Assembly: GCA_019636735.1 (NCBI GenBank)
Contig: JAHBWY010000001.1
Location: 434,001 to 498,000 of the forward strand
Length of the DNA: 64,000 nucleotides
Direction: 5' to 3'
Source: Phycisphaeraceae bacterium
GTDB lineage: Bacteria > Planctomycetota > Phycisphaerae > Phycisphaerales > SM1A02
Part shown: one piece after another, positions 17,825 to 26,852 of the stretch
How positions within the stretch are numbered: the stretch's first letter is position 1
How the letters are laid out: each line of letters starts with the position of its first letter
Position numbers and translations under genes: made by a program
The notes under the pieces: generated by a model
Told to the model about the DNA's origin: nothing
Database searches by the model: none
Seen by the model: only the letters and a program-made list of their open reading frames with translations

Positions 17825-20080
17825 TCAGCGGGTCGGGGAAGCGTACGCGAGCCCCGTCGCCCTTGTGATCCGAAGGGCTCGGGCCAGTTGCTCCCCGCGA
17901 AGGAGCAGCGCGTGCAGGGCCCGGGCGTGTTCCACGCACGCGAAGAGAGCATCCACTTGAGTGATTGACCATCCTTGGCCCTGGAGGCTCTCGCTGTCGG
18001 TCGTGATCGCGGCATTGAGCGCGTGGATCGCGGCCTCGGTCGCGGGCTCGTCGCTCGGTGCAGCGCCGACGGCAATGGCCCTCGCGAGGCGATCAATGTG
18101 CTCGACCAGCGCCTCACCCGCGCTTGCCAGCGCCTTGGTCGATGCAGATGAGGGGAAGTGTGCACCCGCAGCGAGTTGCGCCTGCCGCCAGAGAATGGCG
18201 CTGCGAGTGAGAAGTCGAAGCGTCGTGAGCAGATCGACAGCCGCCGTGCGATCGAGATGCTTCCCCGCGGGATCCTCATATTCCGCTTCGGCGAGAACGC
18301 GCGTGGTCGCCGCCAGCGCGTCATACAGCGCACGCTGCCGAGGCAGTGAGACGAGCGTCTGAGTGAACTGAAGGTTGAGGGCATCATTGAGAATGTTGCG
18401 GATGATCCCCAGGGTCTTCGCGGCAGACTCTCGAAACTGTGTCGTCGCGTAGACCGGCCAGAGCAGGGTAAAGACGACTCCCGTGATCAGGAGTCCAACG
18501 ATGACACCGAGGATTCGACTGGTCGGCGTCCAGAGATCGATGCTCGGTTCGAGTGGACCGAGCGCCCCGAAGCAGAAGGCAAAGGCCGCCTGAAGGCCGA
18601 GGTAGCTCACTCGATCACTGCCGGCAAGGAGCCACGCGCAGGGGAAGAAGATCAACGCGGCGATGGTGACGAGTGCGGCAGGTCCTTCAGCGATCGGCAT
18701 GACGAACATGAGGATCATGAGCGCGAGGATGCCTCCCACCAATGTGCCGAGGAGCCGCAAGCCCGACTTCTGCACGAGCGCACCCAATGAGCCCGTGACG
18801 GCCAGGACCACGCAGGTTGCGGTGGCGGGCACGCCCATCGACCACCGCAGTGAGGCACCCAGGAGAATCGCGACGCTCGCGGCAAGGGCACCCTTGATGG
18901 CCCAGCGCACGCGGCTGTCGTCGAGCGGAAGCAGCGATGGGGGCTGGAGAGGCTGCACGATGACCGAGGCAGCAGAAGGCGCCGCATGGCCAAGCGCCGC
19001 ATTCGACTCGGGACCCAGCCGCCCCAGAAGGCTCCAGGCTGAACGCAGGGCTTCGACGGTGGCGGCCGCTGCGGCAAGCTGATCGGGCTTCCATGGGACC
19101 CCGTGACCGGGAGCACGCTGCCGCGCAAGAGCCCCGTCGAGCCCCTCGAAGGGGCTCGTCGCGGACAGATTGACCACGCGCTCCGTCCTGAGGGCCGCCG
19201 CGCACTCGCGCGCCTGCATGGAGAGCGCGTCGAGCGCCGCGGTGAGCTCGTGGCGAAGTGGTGCGAGACCCTCGCGAGCGCCGGCGGCGAGTGAGAGCCT
19301 TGCACATTCATTGCACGCCAGGCGCACTGCTTCAACAACACCGATCACCGCTTCCCACGCATGGCGATGTTCATAGACGCGTTCATGAAGTCCGGCCGCG
19401 GTGTCAAGGAGGTCGAGTTGTGCAGCCATGCGCTCGCTCGATGGCGGAGGCGCAATGATCTCCGCTTCGGTCATCGTGGGGGCCGTCTCGCGCAGTGCAT
19501 CAAGGAGCGCGACCGCCTGCTCGATCTTGCGCGCGACTCCTTCGCGCAGAGTTCGATCGGCATGCACCGGCCAGATGAGCATGTGGCTGGCCCCCGAGAT
19601 GAGCACCCCCAGAGAAATCTCCTTGAAGCGCGCCCATGCGAAATCGCCGGCGCGTGCAGGGTCCTGCACCGCGGCATAGAAGACGATGGAGGTGGTGAAC
19701 GCCGCACAGAAGTAGGAGTAGGGGGCCACACGACCCGTGGCGAAGTAGAGCGCGACCGCGAGCGTGAGAAAGACAGCCGCCATCTGCAACGGAGGTTGCT
19801 GGGCGAAGAGCGCCACCGACCCGACGGCGATCATGCAGCCCGACGCGGTTCCGAGCAGGCGAAAAGTTGCCTTTCGAATGCTGGCGGCCACAGTCGGCGG
19901 CGCAAGAACAAGGATTGTGATGACCGCCCAGAAGCCCTGATCAAGGTGAAGAGACTGCGTGACGAGCGTCGCGGCCGTGCAGGCGATGGTGGTGCGTAGC
20001 GCCGTGCGGACTCGATCGGGAGTCGCCGAAAGCTCCCGAGTCCAGGTTTCGAGACGGCGAAGCTCAGCAAGTCCCGCCAT
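17825..20080 (-). CDS. FUSC-family membrane transporter
   Basis: This 751-residue protein belongs to the FUSC/aromatic-acid-exporter-like family: two blocks of membrane helices (about residues 30-180 and 395-530) separated by cytoplasmic regions, with repeats of the type QGFWAVITILVLAPPTVAAS and MGVPATATCVVLAVTGSLGA. The family exports aromatic acids or related compounds. It lies 3 nt from the FAD monooxygenase stop and 11 nt before the HD-GYP start, so the three genes look like one operon. The substrate is unknown. Confidence 0.88.
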   Translation of the reverse strand: MAGLAELRRLETWTRELSATPDRVRTALRTTIACTAATLVTQSLHLDQGFWAVITILVLAPPTVAASIRKATFRLLGTASGCMIAVGSVALFAQQPPLQMAAVFLTLAVALYFATGRVAPYSYFCAAFTTSIVFYAAVQDPARAGDFAWARFKEISLGVLISGASHMLIWPVHADRTLREGVARKIEQAVALLDALRETAPTMTEAEIIAPPPSSERMAAQLDLLDTAAGLHERVYEHRHAWEAVIGVVEAVRLACNECARLSLAAGAREGLAPLRHELTAALDALSMQARECAAALRTERVVNLSATSPFEGLDGALARQRAPGHGVPWKPDQLAAAAATVEALRSAWSLLGRLGPESNAALGHAAPSAASVIVQPLQPPSLLPLDDSRVRWAIKGALAASVAILLGASLRWSMGVPATATCVVLAVTGSLGALVQKSGLRLLGTLVGGILALMILMFVMPIAEGPAALVTIAALIFFPCAWLLAGSDRVSYLGLQAAFAFCFGALGPLEPSIDLWTPTSRILGVIVGLLITGVVFTLLWPVYATTQFRESAAKTLGIIRNILNDALNLQFTQTLVSLPRQRALYDALAATTRVLAEAEYEDPAGKHLDRTAAVDLLTTLRLLTRSAILWRQAQLAAGAHFPSSASTKALASAGEALVEHIDRLARAIAVGAAPSDEPATEAAIHALNAAITTDSESLQGQGWSITQVDALFACVEHARALHALLLRGEQLARALRITRATGLAYASPTR

Positions 20081-20083
20081 GAA

Positions 20084-21916
20084 TCAGGGCGCCGTCCCTT
20101 CCCCGGCCAAGGTCAACGCCCGACGAAGCGCGACCAGCGCCTGTGTTGCCCGCGCGAGCGGCCACAACCCGAAGACATGGAGGTCGGGCCGGACCACCAG
20201 CAGGCGCGGTTCCGATTCACTCATGTCCCGGAGAATCGGAGTCGCGTCGGCGTGGGCCTCCGGTGTGGCGAGTGCGCGAAGTGCAAGCCACGATGGACTC
20301 ACGCTCGCGGCTAAGGCCGTCGAGCGGAGCGCGGTGATGGTCGAGGGTGCGTCACTCACGCCCATCGCGATGAGGGTCCACCATGGACCGTCGCAGAGAT
20401 CGGCAAGCGAGCGCCGGCGTCCGTCGCCCGCCGCGAACTCGATGAAGGGAAGGCGACTCCCTGGTTCGAGCGGAGCAGGCGCCGCGCCCCCGTCGAGCGC
20501 CACTCTCGCCAGGGACTGCGCCTGGTACCCGATGCCAATCTGACCGATCGCGCGGAAGGCAAAGCGTCGAAGCCGTGTCACGCGAAGGAGCCGCGGCAGA
20601 ACCAGAGCCAAGGCAGCGGCCCGCAGCGCCCGTGCCGGGAGCGAATCACTCGTGGCCAGCGTGAAGATGCGATCCGTTGTTCGGAGCAGACGCCGGGCCA
20701 CGGGAAGGCGCTCCTTCTCGTAGCTCGTGAGCAGCGCCGGAGATGCGCCACCGCGGAGGACCATGGCGAGCTTCCACGCAAGGTTCGTGGCATCCTGAAG
20801 GCCGGTGTTCATGCCTTGGCCGCCGACGGGGCTGTGGACATGGGCAGCATCGCCGAGGATAAAGGCGCCGTGCGAGCCGTGCACGCCACTTGCGGCGGGT
20901 GCGTCCGGTGCTCCGGACTCGGCATGAGGAGTCGGAGCGACAGGAGCGACAGGAGCGACAGGAGCGACATGAGCAGTCAGAGCATGGGGAGCGATCGGAG
21001 CGATGGGGGCGACCGGAGTCGTGGGAGCGTGGGAGTTCGACCGCGTCGATCGGGCCGAGGTGCGCAGCGTCACCAGTTGAGCCGCACAACGGTGATGCAG
21101 TCGATAGACGCTCGTCCACCGTGGCGACGAACAGGTGATGGGGAGCGAACTGCCGCGCTTCGCCAGTTCACTCATCTGTTCAAAGCTGAGTGACTCCTGA
21201 TCGTGTTCCGGAGTCGCGCGCGACGCGGGCAGGCGACCCAGCACGCGAAAGCGGCGCTCGCCGGCCATTGCGAAGAACGCCGTGAGCGTTCGTGCATCGG
21301 GGGCGACGGTGACACCGTCGTCGGGCACTGGGCCATCGACTCGGCAATCAGCCAAGTAGAAGCGATGCTCGTAGGTGCCGCCATCGAAGGCAATGCCCAG
21401 CGCCCGGCGCACCAGGCTCGATGAGCCGTCGCAGCCGCAGAGCCACGCCGTGTCGACGAACTCCTCTCCAGACGCACTCCTGAGCGTGATGCGCCAACGC
21501 CCACTGATGTCTTCGGCCGCCACAGCCTCGGTCGAGCGCTCGACTGATACGCCAACCTCGGCCAGCTTCGAGAGCAGGAGCGCCTCGGTCTGATCCTGTC
21601 CCAGCGAGAGAATGAAGGGAAAGCGCGTCAGTCCATGGCCGATGCCACCCAACGGAAACTCCGCTCGCAGACGACCGCGGCGCAACACGCGCAGGCGCGA
21701 AACACAACGCCCTGCACGCACCGCCTCGGTGGCGAAGCCGAGCTGGTCGAAGAACTCGAGCGTTCGCGCCTGCACGACCACGGCGCGCGATTCGCGTGAT
21801 GGACCCGCGTTGCGATCGATGAGGCGAATGCGCACGCCGCGCCGAGCCAGTTGCAATGCCAACATCAGGCCAGTGGGTCCGGCGCCGACAATCAGGACCT
21901 CGGGATCCGGCGGCAT
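20084..21916 (-). CDS. FAD-dependent aromatic monooxygenase (PHBH/TfdB-like) with Ala-Pro insertion
   Basis: The 610-residue protein has the dinucleotide-binding GAGPTGLMLALQLARRG near the N-terminus, CDGSSSLVRRALGI for the second FAD contact and GDAAHVHSPVGGQGMNTG-LQDA for the ribityl-binding motif, so it is a flavin monooxygenase of aromatic rings. Immediately before GDAAH there is a ~60-residue low-complexity insertion (SNSHAPTTPVAPIAPIAPHA, VAPVAPVAPVAP and so on; residues ~285-345) encoded by 9-bp tandem repeats. Whether it still folds is open. The C-terminal thioredoxin-like part is present. It heads the operon with the FUSC exporter, consistent with turnover and export of an aromatic compound. 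Confidence 0.88.
   Translation of the reverse strand: MPPDPEVLIVGAGPTGLMLALQLARRGVRIRLIDRNAGPSRESRAVVVQARTLEFFDQLGFATEAVRAGRCVSRLRVLRRGRLRAEFPLGGIGHGLTRFPFILSLGQDQTEALLLSKLAEVGVSVERSTEAVAAEDISGRWRITLRSASGEEFVDTAWLCGCDGSSSLVRRALGIAFDGGTYEHRFYLADCRVDGPVPDDGVTVAPDARTLTAFFAMAGERRFRVLGRLPASRATPEHDQESLSFEQMSELAKRGSSLPITCSSPRWTSVYRLHHRCAAQLVTLRTSARSTRSNSHAPTTPVAPIAPIAPHALTAHVAPVAPVAPVAPTPHAESGAPDAPAASGVHGSHGAFILGDAAHVHSPVGGQGMNTGLQDATNLAWKLAMVLRGGASPALLTSYEKERLPVARRLLRTTDRIFTLATSDSLPARALRAAALALVLPRLLRVTRLRRFAFRAIGQIGIGYQAQSLARVALDGGAAPAPLEPGSRLPFIEFAAGDGRRRSLADLCDGPWWTLIAMGVSDAPSTITALRSTALAASVSPSWLALRALATPEAHADATPILRDMSESEPRLLVVRPDLHVFGLWPLARATQALVALRRALTLAGEGTAP
20934..20969. repeat. 9-bp tandem repeat in the monooxygenase gene
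   Basis: GGAGCGACA occurs four times in perfect tandem, with degenerate copies continuing to about 21025. It encodes Val-Ala-Pro units on the minus strand, inside the insertion before GDAAH. Such units keep the frame on expansion or contraction. Confidence 0.9.
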
Positions 21917-21969
21917 GGGGTCATGGTCGCCTCTGAACCGGGAGTCGGCAACTTCACCCGGCCCGCAAC

Positions 21970-21975
21970 TACACT
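21970..21975 (+). promoter_or_regulatory. -10 TACACT for the lipoprotein-galK pair
   Basis: TACACT ends 7 nt before the GTG at 21983. The monooxygenase gene starts divergently at 21916, so about 66 bp must serve both directions. Confidence 0.5.
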
Positions 21976-21982
21976 CGTGATC

Positions 21983-22450
21983 GTGTCACTCACATTCAAC
22001 GCGGCTTGCGTGCAGGCGATGGTGATCCGAGGCGCACTCCTCTCGGTCGTTCTTGCGGCGGGTGGGTGTGCCAATCCTTTCCTGAACCACTATCAGGGAA
22101 CGCGGGCACCACGGGTGTCGACCGCCCATGTGGCCATCCTGCCTCCGCAGAATGCGACACTCCTCGGCACGAGTGACTTCCTGATCGAGACGGTGCCCGG
22201 TGATCCGGAGGCGATCGCCGCGGCGGAGGCGGTCGGCGCCGACATCGTGCAGTGGGATCGAGCGCTTCTTCGGCAGGAGACCACGCTCCATCGCCAATCA
22301 CTCTCGGGCGATGGGTTCACCGATGGCGCGCCCGGCGCCGAGGCGACGGAACTTCCGGTCGTGACCGAAGGCGCCTGGTATCGCATTCACGCTCGATTCT
22401 GGCGCTCGGAGTCGCGCGGAGGAGTGAACCCGCCCGCGCCGGCGGAATGA
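21983..22450 (+). CDS. Small lipoprotein upstream of galK
   Basis: From GTG 21983 the protein has 155 residues with a signal sequence and lipobox LAAGGC; ATG 22019 would give a shorter signal. The mature part contains RVSTAHVAILPPQNATLLGT, a strand-rich start, and ends in a Pro/Gly-rich tail. No family was recognised. Its stop overlaps galK's ATG (ATGA). Confidence 0.7.
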   Translation: MSLTFNAACVQAMVIRGALLSVVLAAGGCANPFLNHYQGTRAPRVSTAHVAILPPQNATLLGTSDFLIETVPGDPEAIAAAEAVGADIVQWDRALLRQETTLHRQSLSGDGFTDGAPGAEATELPVVTEGAWYRIHARFWRSESRGGVNPPAPAE

Positions 22451-23643
22451 GCAGTCAGCCCGTGTCATCCGAGGGCTCGACCGCGGGCGATCAGTCGATC
22501 GAAGCGCTCTTCATGCAGCGCTTCGGTGCCATGCCCGCAGCCGTCGCCTCGGCGCCGGGCCGTGTGAACCTGATGGGCGATCACACCGACTACGCCGGGG
22601 GAGTCGTCATGCCGATGGCGCTCGCTGAGCGAACAACTGTGGCGATCGGGCCCGCCTCCGGTGGTCACACGGTGATCGACTCCATCACCCTTGGGCGGCG
22701 CGCCACCTGCGGTTCCGCCGCGAACTTCGAGCGCCGTCCATCGGACGATGCTGAGGCGTGGATCAACCTCGTGATGGGTCCGCTTCGCCTGCTGCGGGAG
22801 CGCGGGTTGGCCGAAGCGAGCGGGTCGCTGAACATGCTCATCGCGAGCGAGGTGCCGATCGGCGCCGGGCTCTCCTCAAGCGCAGCCATGGCCACGGCCA
22901 CCGCGCTCGCGGCGCTCACCATGGACGGACGAGCCCACCCCGCGACTCATGCCTCTCGCCGGGCGCTCATCCACCTGATCCGCGATGCGGAAGAGCACTT
23001 CGCGGGAACGCCGTGCGGCATCATGGACATGACGGTAGCGCTCATGGGCCGCGAAGGTGTCGCGCTCCTCCTCGACTGCGCCACCGAGGAGGCAGAGGAG
23101 ATTGGCGTACCACCGGATTTGTCGCTGCACCTCGTCGACTCCGGAGTGCGCCACCAGCTCTCAGATGGCGGCTATGCGCAGCGTCGCGCCGAGGTGGACG
23201 CCGCCCGCGTTCGGCTTGGTGTCCCGCTTCGACAGGAGGCGGTTCCGCCCGGTGCGATCGAGGCGCTCGCGCAGAGCGATGCACGCCTCGCGTCGCGGGC
23301 GCGCCATGTCATCTCGGAGAATGAGCGTGTGCATCGCCTCGCGTCGGCGTTGCAGGCCCACGACCTCGACTCAATCGGCGAGATTGTCCGTGCGAGTCAT
23401 GCGTCGCTTCGCGACGATGCGGAGATCAGCATTCCTGCGCTTGATGCCATCGTGGCGCGCGTCGAGTCAGAGGGTGGCGCTCACGGAGCCCTCGGCGCGC
23501 GGGTGACGGGGGGCGGGTTCGGTGGAAGCGTCCTCGTCTTCGGCAGGAGCTCACGCCGCGCCGAGGTTGAGGCATTCCTGAACCAAGGGATCCGCCTTGG
23601 CATCGGCCGTCGTGTCATCGGCGTCCATCCACCTCGGCGGTGA
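22447..23643 (+). CDS. galK: Galactokinase
   Basis: A GHMP kinase that phosphorylates galactose in the Leloir pathway. The 398-residue protein has the galactose motif GRVNLMGDHTDYAGG (residues 39-53; Asp where E. coli has Glu in GEHTDY), the ATP-binding motif PIGAGLSSSAAMATA, and the C-terminal GARVTGGGFGGSVL. The ATG at 22447 overlaps the upstream stop by 4 nt; the open frame upstream belongs to the lipoprotein region. No galT or galE is in the window. Confidence 0.95.
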   Translation: MSSQPVSSEGSTAGDQSIEALFMQRFGAMPAAVASAPGRVNLMGDHTDYAGGVVMPMALAERTTVAIGPASGGHTVIDSITLGRRATCGSAANFERRPSDDAEAWINLVMGPLRLLRERGLAEASGSLNMLIASEVPIGAGLSSSAAMATATALAALTMDGRAHPATHASRRALIHLIRDAEEHFAGTPCGIMDMTVALMGREGVALLLDCATEEAEEIGVPPDLSLHLVDSGVRHQLSDGGYAQRRAEVDAARVRLGVPLRQEAVPPGAIEALAQSDARLASRARHVISENERVHRLASALQAHDLDSIGEIVRASHASLRDDAEISIPALDAIVARVESEGGAHGALGARVTGGGFGGSVLVFGRSSRRAEVEAFLNQGIRLGIGRRVIGVHPPRR

Positions 23644-23682
23644 GTCGTCACCCGTACACTGCCATGTGGAAAGGGGTTTGGC

Positions 23683-24606
23683 ATGATCCGACTCGTCATC
23701 AAGCTCGTTCTTCCCCTCGTCATTGTGCTCGTCATTGCGCTGGCCGTGGCGCTCTACTCGATTGATTCGATTGCTCGGCGGGCGATCGAGGTGGGCGCGA
23801 CGCGTGTCCTCGGCGTCCCGACAACGCTCGAGTCGATTCGCATTGGTGTGCTTTCACCAGGGGCGTCGCTCCGCACGCTTCAGGTTTCCAACCCCGCGGG
23901 GTACACCGATTCGAAGTTCCTTACGCTCGCCGATGGCTCGATGGCCCTCGACCTTCGGAGCCTGCGGGGCGATGTCGTGCGCATCCCCTCGATTCGCCTC
24001 GAGACCCTTCGCGTGGTCCTTGAACAGAAGGGTGGAGAGAGCAACGCCCGCATGATTCTCGACACGATGCGGAGCTCACTGGGCGGCGGGCGCCAGAGTG
24101 AGGGTGGCCGCCGTTTCGTCATCGATGAACTGCTGATCGAGGACATCCACATCACGGTGCGCGCGAGCGGCTTGCCCGTTCTCTCACCGACGCTCGATCT
24201 CCGGGTGCCTACCGTTCGGCTCGAGTCACTCGGAAGCGCTGGTCGTGATCCGGTCGGCATGGATCAGCTTACGGCCATGGTGGTCAACGCGATCATGCAG
24301 GCGGCGCTTGAGGCGGGTGGCAATCAGATTCCAGGTCAGCTCAGAGACGGCCTTCTCGGAGGCATCGCCTCACTCGGACGCGGCGTTCCGGACTTCGCGC
24401 TTTCAGTCGATGCGGGTGGTGGCCTTCGACCGGTCGGCGACATCTCCCAGATCGCCAATCGCCTTGGGGTGGACCTCTCCTCGCTCGGAGGTGCGCTCGG
24501 CGAGAAGGCTCAGGAGGCCTTGCGCGGAGCAGGGGAGAAGCTTGAGGATGCCGGGAAGTCCGCGGGCGATGCGATCCGAAGGGGTCTCGGCGATCGGCTC
24601 AAGTGA
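23683..24606 (+). CDS. AsmA-like membrane-anchored protein
   Basis: The 307-residue protein has one N-terminal membrane helix (LVIKLVLPLVIVLVIALAVA), then SIARRAIEVGATRVLGVPTT with VRIPSIRLETLRVVLEQ, the layout of AsmA/DUF748-type envelope proteins. A C-terminal alternating Gly/Ala helix region (EKAQEALRGAGEKLEDAGKS) is amphipathic. It has a normal leader: TACACT at 23655-23660, then GGAAAGGGG as Shine-Dalgarno before the ATG, which contrasts with the leaderless type. It is likely involved in envelope lipid or outer-membrane matters by family analogy. Confidence 0.7.
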   Translation: MIRLVIKLVLPLVIVLVIALAVALYSIDSIARRAIEVGATRVLGVPTTLESIRIGVLSPGASLRTLQVSNPAGYTDSKFLTLADGSMALDLRSLRGDVVRIPSIRLETLRVVLEQKGGESNARMILDTMRSSLGGGRQSEGGRRFVIDELLIEDIHITVRASGLPVLSPTLDLRVPTVRLESLGSAGRDPVGMDQLTAMVVNAIMQAALEAGGNQIPGQLRDGLLGGIASLGRGVPDFALSVDAGGGLRPVGDISQIANRLGVDLSSLGGALGEKAQEALRGAGEKLEDAGKSAGDAIRRGLGDRLK

Positions 24607-24651
24607 CCAAAGACGAGGCGAAGTGCTCGCGCACCGCTCCGCCAAGATCGC

Positions 24652-25467
24652 TCAGGCGGCTGGCGCGCGCAGGTGAATGACGGGCTCCATGCCGGCGCCT
24701 CGCAGTGGTCGTCCCCCCAACATGCAGGCGATGGCCGTGTTGACTTGTTCCGCGGCGAAGATGGGCAGGAAGTGTCCGACATCGTGCAGGAGCGCGACCT
24801 CGGCATCGGGGCGCGCCGCTTGGAAGAGTTCAATCGGCAGCCGTCCCGGTTCGGCCGCGAGTGCCGCAACTCGGCCAGGCACGCGCTCGAGGCTCGGCAC
24901 GATGTCGAGCGCTGCTGCCGACTGGAGCATGATGCCATTGCGCTGCGGATCGGCGCGGGACATCCGCTCCACGATCTCATCAATGATCTCGCGATCATCG
25001 GACGCACCGGTGAGTTGGCTTCGCACGAAGTTGCCGATGACAGACTCCATGCGCGAGAGGCGCTCGGTGGGGTCCGGGTCATCGCACCCGATGACTCGAG
25101 CTCCGAGTTCCAGCAACGCTGTCCGGCGATCGGCCGGAACCGGCAGTGACGAATCGATGATCAGGAGGCCTCCCGGACGGAAGCGCCCGGTCGCGCAGGC
25201 AAGCGTGGCGATGAAGCCGCCCATGCTGTGGCCGACGACAATCGAGCCATCGAGTCCCGCTTCATGCCACGCGGTGCTGAGTCGAGCCGCAAGCCGCCGC
25301 ATGGCGCCGGTGCCATCGCGAGGATCCACATGCGCGATCCACTCGGGCACGATGACATGCCGAGGCGTCCCATTCTGAGTTCGGGCGAACGCCTGCGCCT
25401 GGTGGCGGAAGAACCACGCGTCGCAGCAGACGCCCGGAAGCAGAATGAGTGGTGTGTCGGGAAGCAT
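24652..25467 (-). CDS. Alpha/beta hydrolase
   Basis: This is a 271-residue alpha/beta-fold hydrolase. It has the oxyanion-strand start LILLPGVCCDAWFFRHQAQA, the nucleophile elbow GHSMGG and a terminal His motif LLHDVGHFLPIF. The chosen ATG 25467 has GAGGGCGAAC just upstream; the frame is open to 26487 but that stretch is antisense to the next gene. The substrate is unknown; lipolytic or ester hydrolase activity is possible. It diverges from the MBL gene. Confidence 0.88.
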   Translation of the reverse strand: MLPDTPLILLPGVCCDAWFFRHQAQAFARTQNGTPRHVIVPEWIAHVDPRDGTGAMRRLAARLSTAWHEAGLDGSIVVGHSMGGFIATLACATGRFRPGGLLIIDSSLPVPADRRTALLELGARVIGCDDPDPTERLSRMESVIGNFVRSQLTGASDDREIIDEIVERMSRADPQRNGIMLQSAAALDIVPSLERVPGRVAALAAEPGRLPIELFQAARPDAEVALLHDVGHFLPIFAAEQVNTAIACMLGGRPLRGAGMEPVIHLRAPAA

Positions 25468-25632
25468 GTTCGCCCTCGGAGGGTTCTCATCTATCTTCGG
25501 TTCATCTCGCCGGGCATGTGAAGCGAGAAGCCGCAAGGCGTCGCTCCGTGTACAACGACTGTGACGATCCTGCGGAGTCGCACGCGCCGGACACCCTTGG
25601 CCTGACACACTCCCGCCCTTCCGAGCCCACCC

Positions 25633-26595
25633 ATGCCCGATCACGCACTGCCTGAGCTCCACGCCATCGATGTCGGCTACCAGGATCTTTCCGGCGCCGC
25701 GAATGTCTATCTCCTTCGCGCGAGCGAGGGTCCGATCCTCATCGAAGCTGGCACGCAGGCCACGCTGCCGAGAGTCGAGCGCGCTCTTCGGGAGAGGGGA
25801 GTGGATCCAGCGTCGATCCTCCATGTCTTCGTGACGCACATTCATCTCGATCACGCAGGTGCGGCAGGCGCCTTCGCGCAGCGTGGCGCCACGATCCATG
25901 TGCACCCCTTCGGCGCACGGCACCTGATTGACCCCTCGAAGCTCATCGCAAGCTCTCGTCGCGTGCATGGCTCCGGATACGAGCGCTGGTATGGCGATCC
26001 GCTTCCGGCGCCTGAAGCGCGAGTGATCGCAGAGCCGCACGGAGCCACGATCGACCTCGGGAGTCTGCGCGTTCAGGCCATCGAGACACCGGGGCACGCA
26101 CGGCACCATCATGCGTGGCTGATTCACCGGGCCGACGATGCCCGAGCGCACGACTCGGAACTCGCGTCGGAGCCGGCACCGGGCGGAGTCCTCTTCACGG
26201 GTGATGCTGCCGCGACCTTCGTGCCGGGAAGTCGCTTCGTCGCCATTCCCACTCCGCCGCCCGAGTATGACCTGGGCGCGTGGCGTGCATCGATCGATCG
26301 GATGAAGCGCGTGCGCCCCGCCGCCCTGTGGCTCACCCATGGTGGTGAAGTTCGCGATCCGATCGATCACCTCGAGACGGTGGAGCGTCGACTCGTGGCC
26401 GAAGATGAGTGGCTCCGCGAAGCCATTGCCACCGGTGACTCCGATGAGGCGATTCTCGATCGCTACCGTCCCTGGCTCCACGGCCAAGCCGATGCTGCGG
26501 GGGTTCCCGAGGCCGCCCGTGACATCTTCATCGGTCGCACCTGGATGGCGATGAACCTCGCGGGTGCCCGACGAGCGATCGAGACTTCAAAGTGA
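25633..26595 (+). CDS. Metallo-beta-lactamase-fold hydrolase
   Basis: The 320-residue cytoplasmic protein keeps the full metal-binding set: THIHLDHAG (HxHxDH at ~68-73), ETPGHARHHHAW (PGH motif), LFTGDAAATF (GD) and a late LTHGGEVRD His. It therefore should bind two metal ions, unlike the MBL-like protein beside coaD. The sequence resembles the broad hydroxyacylglutathione hydrolase/lactonase group. The substrate is unknown. Confidence 0.88.
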   Translation: MPDHALPELHAIDVGYQDLSGAANVYLLRASEGPILIEAGTQATLPRVERALRERGVDPASILHVFVTHIHLDHAGAAGAFAQRGATIHVHPFGARHLIDPSKLIASSRRVHGSGYERWYGDPLPAPEARVIAEPHGATIDLGSLRVQAIETPGHARHHHAWLIHRADDARAHDSELASEPAPGGVLFTGDAAATFVPGSRFVAIPTPPPEYDLGAWRASIDRMKRVRPAALWLTHGGEVRDPIDHLETVERRLVAEDEWLREAIATGDSDEAILDRYRPWLHGQADAAGVPEAARDIFIGRTWMAMNLAGARRAIETSK

Positions 26596-26636
26596 TGCGT
26601 GATTCCGCCGAGTTCCAACGGCCACACTCCGCAGTC

Positions 26637-26743
26637 CGCGCGGTCTGAACTCACCGATCGTGCGCGGTCAGTCGATGCCTGCGACTGGGCCCAAAGCGAT
26701 GTTCTCCGCGCGCGGTCTGAACTCATCGGTTTTGCGCGGTCAG
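26637..26743. repeat. Two direct 35-bp repeats between convergent genes
   Basis: Copies at 26637-26671 and 26709-26743 share CGCGCGGTCTGAACTCA at the left and GCGCGGTCAG at the right, with a few changes between. Their period is 72 bp. Each copy contains GCGCGGTC twice in the same direction. The 257-bp gap (26596-26852) holds nothing else I can support; a small plus-strand ORF over it merely translates the repeat. Confidence 0.75.
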
Positions 26744-26852
26744 GAGCCGCGGCGCCTTCGCATCGGGCCGTCGCCGCGACTCGTGGGGGTGCCTTCGCGC
26801 CGCGCGATCGTGTCCGCAGGTTGCACAACCACGAACCCGGCGGCGTGGCCCA

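Noticed and set aside
24652..26487. Possible 611-residue fusion on the minus strand
   Set aside because: Only the last 271 codons form the alpha/beta hydrolase; the upstream part is antisense to the MBL gene.
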